From an uncultured Clostridia bacterium (lineage in GTDB: Bacteria > Bacillota > Clostridia > Oscillospirales > Oscillospiraceae): a DNA stretch of 29,769 nucleotides. The first letter of the stretch is position 1; the number at the start of each line of letters is the position of its first letter. The notes under the pieces are model-generated. The model worked only from the letters and a program-made list of their open reading frames with translations, ran no database searches and had not been told where the DNA came from. Below are positions 1-6,963 of this stretch, one piece after another. The position numbers and the translations under genes were made by a program. The stretch is from assembly GCA_937894515.1 (NCBI GenBank), contig CALCRH010000344.1, positions 1 to 29,769 of the forward strand, in the 5' to 3' direction.

Positions 1-325
1 GGAAACGGCGCAGCGTCCAGACCTCGGGGCAGTCGTAGGAGCCGTACACACAGGTGGCCACATAGCAGCCACCGGAGGGCTTTTCATCCGGATGCTCATC
101 AGCGTTTGAGATAATAATGGGGCTGAAATGGGTGACGTAAAACTCGATATAAGGTGCACCATTGCTGTCGAACTGCACCTCTGAATACGCTTCATCTCCC
201 AGATGCTTCACCTCTCAAAAAACCGAAGCGTCTTTTCATAACCGGTCAGCGTCTTTTCCCGCAGTTGATTGGATCGGCAAAAAAATCATGTATTCGTCAA
301 TCCAGTAGTCAAAGGTCTTCCACAT
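1..325 (-). pseudogene. CFI-box-CTERM-type protein, N-terminal part, frameshifted and cut by the window edge
   Basis: Reading the minus strand from about 325 to the edge gives three pieces in different frames that look like one protein. They are a piece starting MWKTFDYWIDEYM (from ATG 325), a piece containing QLREKTLTGYEKTLRFFER, and from 211 an open frame containing EFYVTHFSPIIIS and then GGCYVATCVYGSYDCPEVW. The last motif is the cysteine-containing signature that I recognise from CFI-box-CTERM proteins of gut Clostridia. The first frame break falls by a run of seven T. The second lies just before 211, where one base appears lost. No ribosome binding site precedes ATG 325, which abuts the spo0A terminator, so the 5' end may also be truncated. 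Sequencing error at homopolymers is an alternative. The function of the domain is not known to me. Confidence 0.5.
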
Positions 326-375
326 AAAAAAACGCCTCTGATTTGTTGGTTATTACTACCCGGCAAATCAGAGGC
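326..375 (-). terminator. Intrinsic terminator of spo0A
   Basis: Perfect 12-bp inverted repeat, GCCTCTGATTTG at 334-345 and its complement at 364-375, with an 18-nt loop. On the minus strand it is followed almost at once by seven T (326-332). It lies 40 bp beyond the spo0A stop codon. Confidence 0.85.
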
Positions 376-414
376 ATTTATAGACTTTTTTGAAATCGCT
401 TATAGGCTACCGCT

Positions 415-1173
415 TCATGCCCGCTTCTGCTTTTGCTGCAGACTCAGGCGATCTGCGATCATCGCGATGAATTCGCTGTTTGTGGGTTTTCCCTTGGCGG
501 AATTGACGGTGTAGCCGAAATAGTGCTGGAGGGTCTCCAGATCGCCCCGATCCCACGCCACCTCGATGGCGTGGCGGATAGCACGCTCTACCCGGCTGGG
601 GGTCGTACCGAAGCGCTTGGCCACCTCGGGATACAGCACCTTGGTGACGGCGTTGATGACATCCATGTCCTCTACGGCGATCATAATAGCTTCCCGAACG
701 TACTGGTAACCCTTAATGTGCGCCGGAACACCTACCTCGTGAATAATGGCGGTGACGCGGCTTTCCAGCGCAGGAGAATAGGACGGCTCCTCTTGTTCCT
801 CCCCTTGTACGGCAAAGCGCATCTGCTCCATCAGGGACGGAAGATGCACAGGTTTTGCCATGAAGTAAAAGGCGCCGCGGTTCATGGCCTCCTGCACGGT
901 ACGGTCATTGCAGAACGCGGAAACCACAATGGTCTGGGGTGCATTGGTCAGCTTCTGCAGTTCCTGCAAAAGGCTCAATCCGTCCAGTTCCGGCAGAGCC
1001 ACATCTGTCAGCACCACCTGAGGATACAGGGTCTTCGCCAGCTCCAGTGCTTCGCGACCGCTGCCGGTAGTTCCCACCAGCGTAAATTCACCCGACTTCT
1101 CTATATTCTCTTTCAGCAAAATGCGGAACTCCTCGCTGCTGTCGGCGAGAAGCACTCTGATTTTGTTTTCCAT
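415..1173 (-). CDS. spo0A: Spo0A, master regulator of sporulation
   Basis: Response regulator of 252 aa. Residues 1-125 form a receiver domain with the phospho-acceptor Asp57 in LTDVALPELDG, the conserved Ser in VVSAF and Lys in MAKPV. Residues 140-252 form the Spo0A-specific DNA-binding domain, with the hallmark recognition helix TPSRVERAIRHAIEVAW and the C-terminal signature KGKPTNSEFIAMIAD. When phosphorylated, Spo0A binds 0A boxes to start sporulation and repress growth genes. ATG 1173 was chosen because it matches the family start and has GGA-rich sequence upstream; the frame stays open further upstream without support. The acidic pocket reads A-D11-S12 where Bacillus and Clostridioides Spo0A have A-D-D, so one metal-binding Asp is Ser here. 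The gene stands alone: its usual partner spoIVB is about 18 kb away. Tandem 0A boxes upstream suggest autoregulation. Confidence 0.96.
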   Translation of the reverse strand: MENKIRVLLADSSEEFRILLKENIEKSGEFTLVGTTGSGREALELAKTLYPQVVLTDVALPELDGLSLLQELQKLTNAPQTIVVSAFCNDRTVQEAMNRGAFYFMAKPVHLPSLMEQMRFAVQGEEQEEPSYSPALESRVTAIIHEVGVPAHIKGYQYVREAIMIAVEDMDVINAVTKVLYPEVAKRFGTTPSRVERAIRHAIEVAWDRGDLETLQHYFGYTVNSAKGKPTNSEFIAMIADRLSLQQKQKRA

Positions 1174-1258
1174 AATACGCTTCCGTCCTTTATCCAAAGT
1201 TATCATTACAGCGCTGTGCCTTACCGACAAAACAACATTTATCGCTTGGCTTGGTAAC

Positions 1259-1287
1259 AAATTAGCAGAAACGGACATCATTTTCAA
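1259..1287 (-). promoter_or_regulatory. Putative sigma-A promoter of spo0A
   Basis: On the minus strand TTGAAA (1287-1282), a 17-bp spacer, then TAATTT (1264-1259). This predicts a leader of about 80 nt. A second, weaker candidate nearer the gene is TTGTCG (1230-1225), 16 bp, TAATGA (1208-1203). No sigma-H-like GAAT element was found, although sigma-H drives one spo0A promoter in Bacillus. Confidence 0.5.
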
Positions 1288-1317
1288 GGTGATTTTGTCG
1301 TTTTTCTAAGAGAATCG

Positions 1318-1334
1318 TTCGACACATTTCGACA
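1318..1334. promoter_or_regulatory. Two tandem Spo0A boxes (0A boxes)
   Basis: TTCGACA occurs exactly at 1318-1324 and again at 1328-1334, a 10-bp period. This is the 0A-box sequence (TGTCGAA on the other strand). A partial box, TGTCGTT, lies at 1296-1302. The boxes sit between divergent spo0A and the HAD operon, just upstream of the putative spo0A promoter, and are well placed for Spo0A~P to act on its own gene. Confidence 0.75.
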
Positions 1335-1394
1335 AACGGAATATCTTGTGGTTCCGCCCCGGTAAAGCGTCTATATCTGCGGTGACTTTTCTTC

Positions 1395-1423
1395 TTGCCA
1401 CCTCTGCGGCTTTGTGGTATTCT
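1395..1423 (+). promoter_or_regulatory. Putative sigma-A promoter of the HAD-to-coaD operon
   Basis: TTGCCA (1395-1400), a 17-bp spacer, TATTCT (1418-1423). The predicted transcript start is about 25 nt before the GTG start at 1454. It is the best plus-strand match in the divergent intergenic region. Confidence 0.5.
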
Positions 1424-1453
1424 GTTGGCAGGAACGGAAGGGGGCGAATTGCC

Positions 1454-2251
1454 GTGAAACTGCGAAAAAAGAAGCTCTTTCTTTTGGATATGGACGGCAC
1501 TATTTATATTGATGACCGACTTTTTGACGGTGTCACCGAATTTCTCACCTATATCCGCGCCAATGGCGGCCGATATCTTTTCCTGACCAACAACTCCTCC
1601 CGAGGGGTGGAGGGGTATATCGAAAAGCTGGCGCGGCTGGGGATCCGAACCACAGAGGCGGATTATCTCACCTCGGCAGACGCCGCTATCAGCTGTCTGC
1701 AAAGGGAGTATCCGGACAAAAAGTGCTATGTGCAGGGTACCCGCTCCTTTTCGGCACAGCTTCAATCCGCCGGCATTTCCGTCACCGATCAGTTAGAAGA
1801 CGACATCGATATTCTCCTTTCCGGGTTTGACCGGGAACTGACCTTTCAAAAGCTGGAGGATTCCTGTATTCTCTTAAACCGTGGCGTTACGTGGCTGGCC
1901 ACCAACCCGGACTGGGTCTGTCCCACCTCCTACGGCAGCGTCCCCGACTGCGGCAGCGTGTGCCGGATGCTGACCAAAGCCACCGGCAGAACGCCTCGGT
2001 TTCTCGGTAAGCCCCAGCCGGAGATGGTATATCTGGCCATGCAGAAAACCGGCTTTACGCCGGAGCAGACCGTTGTCATCGGCGACCGCATCTACACCGA
2101 CATCGCCTGCGGTGTCAACGCCAAAGTGGACAGTCTCTTTGTCCTCTCCGGCGAAGGAGTTCTCGCCGACATTGAAACCTATGACATCCACCCCACGTGG
2201 GTCTACCCCGATATTGCCGCGCTGGTAAAAGAAATGGAGGGAATTTCATGA
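1454..2251 (+). CDS. HAD-superfamily subfamily IIA phosphatase (NagD-like)
   Basis: Cytoplasmic phosphohydrolase of 265 aa, probably acting on small phosphorylated metabolites; the substrate is not deducible. HAD motifs are in order: LFLLDMDGTIYIDD (nucleophile Asp and the second Asp), LTNNSS (Thr/Asn/Ser of motif II), GKPQPEMVY (Lys of motif III) and VIGDRIYTDIACG (metal-binding Asps of motif IV). A C2-type cap lies between motifs II and III, as in NagD and 4-nitrophenylphosphatases. The start is GTG 1454, preceded by GGAAGGGGG at a suitable distance; the open frame further upstream lacks family similarity. The TGA stop overlaps the start of the transporter gene (ATGA), so the two are translationally coupled. 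Confidence 0.85.
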   Translation: MKLRKKKLFLLDMDGTIYIDDRLFDGVTEFLTYIRANGGRYLFLTNNSSRGVEGYIEKLARLGIRTTEADYLTSADAAISCLQREYPDKKCYVQGTRSFSAQLQSAGISVTDQLEDDIDILLSGFDRELTFQKLEDSCILLNRGVTWLATNPDWVCPTSYGSVPDCGSVCRMLTKATGRTPRFLGKPQPEMVYLAMQKTGFTPEQTVVIGDRIYTDIACGVNAKVDSLFVLSGEGVLADIETYDIHPTWVYPDIAALVKEMEGIS

Positions 2252-3801
2252 AACTGAACTACAAACGCACCATTCTGGTGGGCTTTGCCTTTTTCCTGAT
2301 CTGCGCCTTCTGGCAGGCCTATGACAACACCATTCCCCTGATCCTGGTGAACAAATTCGGCATGAACCAGACCTGGTCCGGCGTGATCATGGCGCTTGAC
2401 AATGTGCTGGCGCTGTTCATGCTGCCCCTGTTCGGTGCCATCTCCGATCGCTGCACCTCAAAGAAAGGCAGACGCACGCCCTTTATCGTCATCGGCACCC
2501 TGATCGCGGCGGTGATGCTGCTGTGCCTGAGTTTTGTGGACCATGCCCAGCTGAAGAACATCAGCGCGGTTTCCACCATTGACGATCCGGCAGCGCTGAC
2601 CCAGATTTACAGTGCCGAATCCCACAACAAGCTGATGACCCCGGACGGAGAGAAGTTCGTCCTTTGTGAAATGTATACCCCGGGACAGTTTGCCGCCATC
2701 ACCTCCCAGATCGAGGTAGACGGTAAGGTACTGACCAATCCCGAATATACCAATTACGTGGTGCCGGCACGGCAGGCCTATGCCTGGCAGGTCACCGCTG
2801 ACAGTCCTGCTACGCTGCTCTTCTTCATGGCAGTACTGCTGATCATTCTGATCTCCATGTCCATCTTCCGTTCGCCGGCGGTGGCACTGATGCCGGATGT
2901 GACGGTGAAACCCCTGCGCTCTAAGGCCAACGCCATCATCAACCTGATGGGCTCTGCCGGCGGCATTCTGGTGCTGGTACTGGGCATGGTGTTCGCCACC
3001 TCCGCCGTGAAGAACAGTCTGATGAGCTACATCGGCTACTTCGGTGTTGTTGCCGCCATCATGCTCATTGCCCTGGTCATCTTCATGCTGACTGTACGGG
3101 AAGTGGAGTGGGCAGACGAGATGCGCCGGGACTCCATTGCCTGCAGCACGGAGGACAGCGAAGAGGAAAACAGCGGCGATCGCAAGCTGACCGCCGCCGA
3201 GTTCCGGTCTCTTATTTTCCTGCTGCTGTCCATCGTGCTGTGGTTCTTCGGCTACAATGCTGTCACCTCCAAATACAGCGTGTACGCCAGCAATATCCTC
3301 CACAAGGACTACAACCTGACCCTGATCATCGCCCAGGCCGCCGCCATCGTGGCCTATCTGCCTGTGGGCTGGATCGCCAGCAAGGTGGGCCGTAAGAAAT
3401 CCATTCTCGCCGGCGTGATCATGCTGACCATCGCATTTACCGCGGCAGGCTTTATGAAAGATAACAGTCCCACCATGCTGATGAACGCCATTTTTGCCCT
3501 GGCCGGTATTGCCTGGGCTACCATCAATGTCAACTCCTTCCCCATGGTGGTGGAGCTGGCCAGCGGCAGTAATGTGGGTAAGTACACCGGCTACTATTAC
3601 ACCGCCAGCATGGCGGCGCAGGTGGCCACCCCCATGGTCTCCGGCTTTTTGATGGACAAGATGGGCATGCGCGTTCTGTTCCCCTATGCCGCCATCTTTG
3701 CAGCGCTGGCCTTTGCCACCATGCTGCTGGTGCAGCATGGCGACAGCAAGCCGATGGCAAAGACAGGGCTGGACGCTTTGGGCGATATGGATGCAGACTG
3801 A
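2248..3801 (+). CDS. MFS transporter, SLC45/sugar-symporter-like
   Basis: Integral membrane carrier of 517 aa with 12 predicted helices. MFS motif A lies in the loop after helix 2 (GAISDRCTSKKGRRTPF), and the equivalent loop in the second half reads ASKVGRKKS. The overall pattern, including the FPMVVE segment in helix 10, recalls SLC45/GPH-type sugar:cation symporters, but no substrate can be read from the sequence. It is longer than a usual MFS protein because about 75 hydrophilic residues (roughly 105-185) lie between helices 3 and 4, on the outer face. The start is ATG 2248, overlapping the phosphatase stop, with GGAGG upstream. The stop is immediately followed by a glycerophosphodiesterase gene, so uptake of a phosphodiester or its sugar/polyol product is one possibility. 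That is inference only. Confidence 0.85.
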   Translation: MKLNYKRTILVGFAFFLICAFWQAYDNTIPLILVNKFGMNQTWSGVIMALDNVLALFMLPLFGAISDRCTSKKGRRTPFIVIGTLIAAVMLLCLSFVDHAQLKNISAVSTIDDPAALTQIYSAESHNKLMTPDGEKFVLCEMYTPGQFAAITSQIEVDGKVLTNPEYTNYVVPARQAYAWQVTADSPATLLFFMAVLLIILISMSIFRSPAVALMPDVTVKPLRSKANAIINLMGSAGGILVLVLGMVFATSAVKNSLMSYIGYFGVVAAIMLIALVIFMLTVREVEWADEMRRDSIACSTEDSEEENSGDRKLTAAEFRSLIFLLLSIVLWFFGYNAVTSKYSVYASNILHKDYNLTLIIAQAAAIVAYLPVGWIASKVGRKKSILAGVIMLTIAFTAAGFMKDNSPTMLMNAIFALAGIAWATINVNSFPMVVELASGSNVGKYTGYYYTASMAAQVATPMVSGFLMDKMGMRVLFPYAAIFAALAFATMLLVQHGDSKPMAKTGLDALGDMDAD

Positions 3802-3802
3802 T

Positions 3803-4630
3803 ATGTGGATACTTGCTGTTTTACTGCTCCTGCTGATTTTGGCAGAACTCTTTCTTCTGGCACACCTGTGCCGGCACGGGCACCCCAACTGGCAGATTTT
3901 AGGGGCGTTTCGCTATGCCCACCGGGGCTATCACGATAAGCCTGCCGTGCCCGAAAACTCCATGGCGGCGTTCCGCCGTGCCATCGGCAATTTCTATGGG
4001 GCAGAGCTGGACGTGCATCTGATGGCAGACGGCAATCTGGCGGTCATTCACGACGCCTCCTTACAGCGTACCGCCGGGGTCGATGTGCAGATCGAGGATC
4101 TGACCGCTGCGGACTTGCCGCAGTACCATCTGGAGGGAACGGCGGAACAGATTCCGCTTTTCGAGGACGTTTTGAAGCTGTTCGAGGGCAAAACGCCCCT
4201 GATCGTGGAGCTGAAGCCGGAACGGGGCAACCACGATGCCCTTGCCGCCGCCACGGTGGCATTGCTGGATCAATATCGGGTAAACTACTGTATCGAGAGC
4301 TTTGATCCCCGCTGCCTGATCTGGCTGAAAAAAAACCGGCCGGACATCGTGTGGGGACAGCTGGCCGAAAACTTCCTGCGCCATGGAGACGGCGCACCGC
4401 AGGGTAAGCTGACGCTGTGGGCGCTGGGCAATCTGCTTTTGAACTTTCTGACCCGTCCGGACTTCATTGCCTACCGCTATGAGGATCGGGACTGCGGTGC
4501 CGTTCGCATCTGCCGCCGTATTTTCAAGGTGCAGGAAGTCAACTGGACCATTACATCGAAAAAGGAGATGCGGGACGCGGAACAAAAGGGAAATCTGGTG
4601 ATTTTCGAGGGTTTCGATCCCCGCGCGTGA
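3803..4630 (+). CDS. Membrane-anchored glycerophosphodiester phosphodiesterase
   Basis: GDPD-family enzyme of 275 aa, which hydrolyses glycerophosphodiesters to glycerol-3-phosphate and an alcohol. An N-terminal membrane segment (residues 2-21, rich in Leu) precedes a TIM-barrel domain. Active-site residues are visible: AHRG (first His), PENS (Glu), GAELDVHL (Glu and Asp), VIHD (second His) and IVELKPE. ATG 3803 is one base after the transporter stop; ATG 3791, inside the transporter gene, is an alternative. Neither has a strong ribosome binding site, which fits translational coupling. The stop overlaps a possible GTG start of rsmD. Family assignment is firm, but the substrate head group is not known. 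Confidence 0.88.
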   Translation: MWILAVLLLLLILAELFLLAHLCRHGHPNWQILGAFRYAHRGYHDKPAVPENSMAAFRRAIGNFYGAELDVHLMADGNLAVIHDASLQRTAGVDVQIEDLTAADLPQYHLEGTAEQIPLFEDVLKLFEGKTPLIVELKPERGNHDALAAATVALLDQYRVNYCIESFDPRCLIWLKKNRPDIVWGQLAENFLRHGDGAPQGKLTLWALGNLLLNFLTRPDFIAYRYEDRDCGAVRICRRIFKVQEVNWTITSKKEMRDAEQKGNLVIFEGFDPRA

Positions 4631-4635
4631 CAGGT

Positions 4636-5190
4636 ATGCGAGTGATTACCGGAACTGCCAGAGGCAGGCGTTTGAAAGAGTTGGAAGGGCTGGAGACCCG
4701 TCCCACCACCGATCGGGTAAAAGAGGGGCTGTTCTCCGTGATCCAGTTCGATATTGAGGGGCGGCGTGTCCTGGATCTCTTCGCCGGCACGGGACAGCTC
4801 GGCATCGAGGCTTTATCCCGCGGTGCCGCCGAATGTGTCTTTGTGGATCAGCGCCGGGATGCGGTCACGTTGATCAGGGAAAATCTGGACATCTGTGAAC
4901 TCTCTGATCGGGCACACATCCGGCAGGGCGACAGCATGTCCTACCTGAAATCCGGCGAAAAGTTTGATATTATCTTTCTGGATCCCCCCTACGCCTCCGG
5001 CCTTTTGGCCCAGGCGCTGACCGAAATTACAAGGTTTGACATTTGCCGCGGCCATGGTATAATTGTAGCAGAAAGCGATGCCGATACGGTTTTGCCTACC
5101 GTGGAAGCGCCCTATTCTCTGTATCGGGAATACCGATACGGCAAAATCAAGCTGACGGTGTATCACCGCAGCGGAAACGAGGACGACTGA
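4636..5190 (+). CDS. rsmD: RsmD, 16S rRNA (guanine966-N2)-methyltransferase
   Basis: SAM-dependent methyltransferase of 184 aa that modifies G966 of 16S rRNA in the small subunit. Family motifs are RPTTDRVKEGLFSV near the N-terminus, the SAM-binding VLDLFAGTGQLGIEALSRGA, and the catalytic FLDPPY. ATG 4636 gives the usual N-terminus (MRVITGTARGRRL); GTG 4627, overlapping the upstream stop, would add three residues. rsmD followed by coaD is a very common pair in Firmicutes, and here they are 3 bp apart. A perfect-consensus promoter lies inside its 3' third. Confidence 0.95.
   Translation: MRVITGTARGRRLKELEGLETRPTTDRVKEGLFSVIQFDIEGRRVLDLFAGTGQLGIEALSRGAAECVFVDQRRDAVTLIRENLDICELSDRAHIRQGDSMSYLKSGEKFDIIFLDPPYASGLLAQALTEITRFDICRGHGIIVAESDADTVLPTVEAPYSLYREYRYGKIKLTVYHRSGNEDD
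5036..5063 (+). promoter_or_regulatory. Consensus sigma-A promoter inside rsmD, upstream of coaD
   Basis: TTGACA (5036-5041), a 16-bp spacer, TATAAT (5058-5063), with an extended -10 TG at 5055-5056. Both hexamers are exact consensus. The predicted start near 5070 gives a leader of about 120 nt to coaD. Confidence 0.6.
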
Positions 5191-5193
5191 CCC

Positions 5194-5673
5194 ATGAATG
5201 TTGCCATTTATCCCGGCAGTTTTGACCCCATTACCTTGGGACATATGGATATCATCTGCCGCGCGGCAAAATGCTTTGATCGGGTGCTGGTCTGCGTGAT
5301 GGTAAATTGTGATAAGCAGCAGCCCATGTTCAGCCGCGAAAAACGGTTGGAGCTGATCCGCAAAAGCGTTGCCGATCTTCCCAATGTGGAGGTGGAGCTG
5401 TGGAGCGGCCTTTTGGCCGACTATGCAGCAAAAAAGAACGCCAACATTCTGGTTAAGGGCGTGCGAAACATGACGGATTTTGACCTGGAGATGCAGATGG
5501 CCCGAATCAATCAGGGGATTATGCCCGACTTGGAAACCGTGTTTTTGCCCGCCAGCGCCGAATATGAGCATTTCAGCTCCACAATGGCCCGGGAGATGAT
5601 CCGTTACGGCCAGCCTTTGGAAAAATACGTCCCCGCCCCTGTGGCCGCGGAATTGAAAGAGCGAAAGGAGTAA
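5194..5673 (+). CDS. coaD: CoaD, phosphopantetheine adenylyltransferase
   Basis: Enzyme of 159 aa that transfers AMP from ATP to 4'-phosphopantetheine, the penultimate step of coenzyme A synthesis. It is a nucleotidyltransferase of the HIGH type: the N-terminus AIYPGSFDPITLGHMDII carries the TxGH signature, VKGVRNMTDFDLE is the conserved substrate-binding stretch, and SSTMAREM corresponds to the ATP-binding SSxxVR region. Its length is typical for the family. It lies 3 bp after rsmD and 5 bp before the next gene, and may also be transcribed from the internal promoter at 5036-5063. Confidence 0.97.
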   Translation: MNVAIYPGSFDPITLGHMDIICRAAKCFDRVLVCVMVNCDKQQPMFSREKRLELIRKSVADLPNVEVELWSGLLADYAAKKNANILVKGVRNMTDFDLEMQMARINQGIMPDLETVFLPASAEYEHFSSTMAREMIRYGQPLEKYVPAPVAAELKERKE

Positions 5674-5678
5674 CAGCA

Positions 5679-6188
5679 ATGGAAGAAAAGGATGTACAGC
5701 GGTTATTGGACATGCTTTACGGCATGATCGATGAGGCAAAAAGTGCTGCTTTCAGTTCTGAAAAGTGCGTGATCAACCGGGATGAGGTTCTGGATCTGCT
5801 GGACGAGATTCGCGGTAAGCTTCCGCTGGAACTGAAAAAAGCCCGGGAGTTGATCGCCGCCCGCAACGACTATGTAGCCGGCGCAAAGAGAGAAGCGGAA
5901 AAGATGATCAAGCAGGCGGAGCTGGATGCCAAGACCATCGTCTCCGAAAGCGAGATCCTGCAGCAGGCGCGGATGAAATCCGGCGAGATTCTCCACCGCG
6001 CTGAAGAACGTACCAAGGAAATGTATCAGGTGGCCAACACCTATACCGAGGACGCCTTGAAGCGTGCCGCAGAGGCCGTACAGGCCGCCTTGGACGAATT
6101 GCAGCAGTCTCGGGCACAGTTCCGCGCCGCATCTCAGGAGCAGATGCGATCCGCCAAAGATTCGCTGGATAAAAAGGGCGAGGCGTAA
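5679..6188 (+). CDS. Conserved coiled-coil protein of the coaD neighbourhood
   Basis: Soluble protein of 169 aa without a signal peptide. Residues about 45-160 are nearly all charged, Ala/Glu/Lys-rich helix, predicted to form a long coiled coil (AKREAEKMIKQAELDAKTI, HRAEERTKEMY). Such proteins are often auto-annotated as V-type ATPase subunit H or as DivIVA-like because of composition alone, and I do not assign either function. Homologues next to coaD are familiar from Clostridia. AAAGGAG lies 7-8 bp before ATG 5679. It is the last gene of the operon, with a strong terminator about 90 bp downstream. Confidence 0.75.
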   Translation: MEEKDVQRLLDMLYGMIDEAKSAAFSSEKCVINRDEVLDLLDEIRGKLPLELKKARELIAARNDYVAGAKREAEKMIKQAELDAKTIVSESEILQQARMKSGEILHRAEERTKEMYQVANTYTEDALKRAAEAVQAALDELQQSRAQFRAASQEQMRSAKDSLDKKGEA

Positions 6189-6199
6189 TCGCTGTCATT

Positions 6200-6241
6200 T
6201 TTGTAGAAAATATACAATTTCCGTCTTGCATTTTCTACAAA
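6200..6241. repeat. AT-rich inverted repeat between the coaD operon and mraZ
   Basis: TTTGTAGAAAAT (6200-6211) and its exact complement ATTTTCTACAAA (6230-6241) are separated by 18 nt. No T-run follows on either strand, so it is not a standard terminator. It could be an operator or a 3'-end stabilising hairpin just upstream of the true terminator. The rest of this 355-bp intergenic region holds the terminator, the mraZ promoter and the TGGGG repeats; 6317-6414 shows nothing clear. Confidence 0.6.
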
Positions 6242-6273
6242 TCAGTCAATCCATCTTAATATTGTGGTTATTC

Positions 6274-6316
6274 AAGAAGACCGAGTACAAGATATTGTGC
6301 TCGGTCTTCTTTTTTT
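6274..6316 (+). terminator. Intrinsic terminator of the HAD-to-coaD operon
   Basis: AAGAAGACCGAG (6274-6285) pairs with CTCGGTCTTCTT (6300-6311). The stem continues inward to about 17 bp with one wobble and a GATA tetraloop, followed by a T-run to 6316. Confidence 0.92.
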
Positions 6317-6414
6317 CACAAAGTTCAAAACAAACGTTTCATAATTGGCTGGATTCCCCGCCATTCCGCCAAAAATTTCCAGCCTCTTTTCAGGCATTTC
6401 CCGCAAACTTTTCC

Positions 6415-6443
6415 TTGCATTTTTCCACAGTATTATGTATACT
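6415..6443 (+). promoter_or_regulatory. Putative sigma-A promoter of the mraZ/dcw cluster
   Basis: TTGCAT (6415-6420), a 17-bp spacer, TATACT (6438-6443). The predicted start near 6450 puts the TGGGG repeats in the early transcribed region, between promoter and mraZ. Confidence 0.6.
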
Positions 6444-6454
6444 TGGCTTATAAG

Positions 6455-6490
6455 TGGGGAAATGTGGGGGTAGTATCCCCATTTGTGGGG
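6455..6490 (+). promoter_or_regulatory. Candidate MraZ operator: TGGGG direct repeats
   Basis: TGGGG occurs at 6455-6459 and 6465-6469 (5-nt spacer, 10-bp period), and again at 6486-6490, about two helical turns further. E. coli MraZ binds TGGGN direct repeats separated by 5 nt in its own promoter region, and this arrangement matches. Inverted copies (CCCCA 6477-6481, TCCCA 6496-6500) are interleaved. A TATAAT at 6491-6496 lies here too but has no -35 partner. Confidence 0.65.
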
Positions 6491-6543
6491 TATAATCCCA
6501 CGGTTTTTCCCAATGGTCATCCAAAAGCGAGGAGGTGAACAGG

Positions 6544-6960
6544 TTGACCGGTCAATATGCCCATACCATAGACGCCAAGGGTCGTCTGTTCATCCCTGCC
6601 AAGCTGCGTCAGGAGTTGGGCGACACGTTTCACGTTACTGTGGGACAGGATCACTGCCTGAGTGTCTATTCCGATGAAAGCTGGGCAGCGTTTATGGACA
6701 AGCTCAAGGGCATGAGCTACAACGAAGTCAAACGCTTACGGGGCCTGTTCGCCTATGGCGCCGACTGTGAGCCGGATGGACAGGGGCGTATTCTTCTCCC
6801 CGCCAAACTGCGGGAATATGCCGGTCTGGAAAAAGACGTTGTGATCATCGGCAGTTTTGACCGGGTGGAGATCTGGAATGCCGATCGTTGGGCTGCTCTT
6901 GAAAAGGCTGCCTTTGAAAGCGGTTCTCTGGAGCAGGCCATGGAAGAAATGGGGCTGTAA
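6544..6960 (+). CDS. mraZ: MraZ, transcriptional regulator of the dcw cluster
   Basis: DNA-binding protein of 138 aa, made of two AbrB-like MraZ repeats that assemble into a ring. Both halves carry the signature: DAKGRLFIPAKLRQ near the N-terminus and DGQGRILLPAKLREYAG in the second half. In other bacteria it represses or tunes its own cluster. The start is TTG 6544, eight bases after a perfect AGGAGG (6530-6535), giving the expected N-terminus TGQYAHTIDAKGR. The in-frame GTG at 6535 lies inside that ribosome binding site and is unlikely. It is the first gene of the dcw operon, 3 bp before rsmH. Confidence 0.95.
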   Translation: MTGQYAHTIDAKGRLFIPAKLRQELGDTFHVTVGQDHCLSVYSDESWAAFMDKLKGMSYNEVKRLRGLFAYGADCEPDGQGRILLPAKLREYAGLEKDVVIIGSFDRVEIWNADRWAALEKAAFESGSLEQAMEEMGL

Positions 6961-6963
6961 GTC

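Noticed and set aside
6491..6496. Exact TATAAT upstream of mraZ as the main promoter
   Set aside because: No -35 at 16-18 bp upstream (the sequence there is G-rich). The TTGCAT-17-TATACT pair at 6415-6443 is better.
6535..6537. GTG start for mraZ
   Set aside because: It lies inside the AGGAGG ribosome site; TTG 6544 has ideal spacing and gives the family N-terminus.
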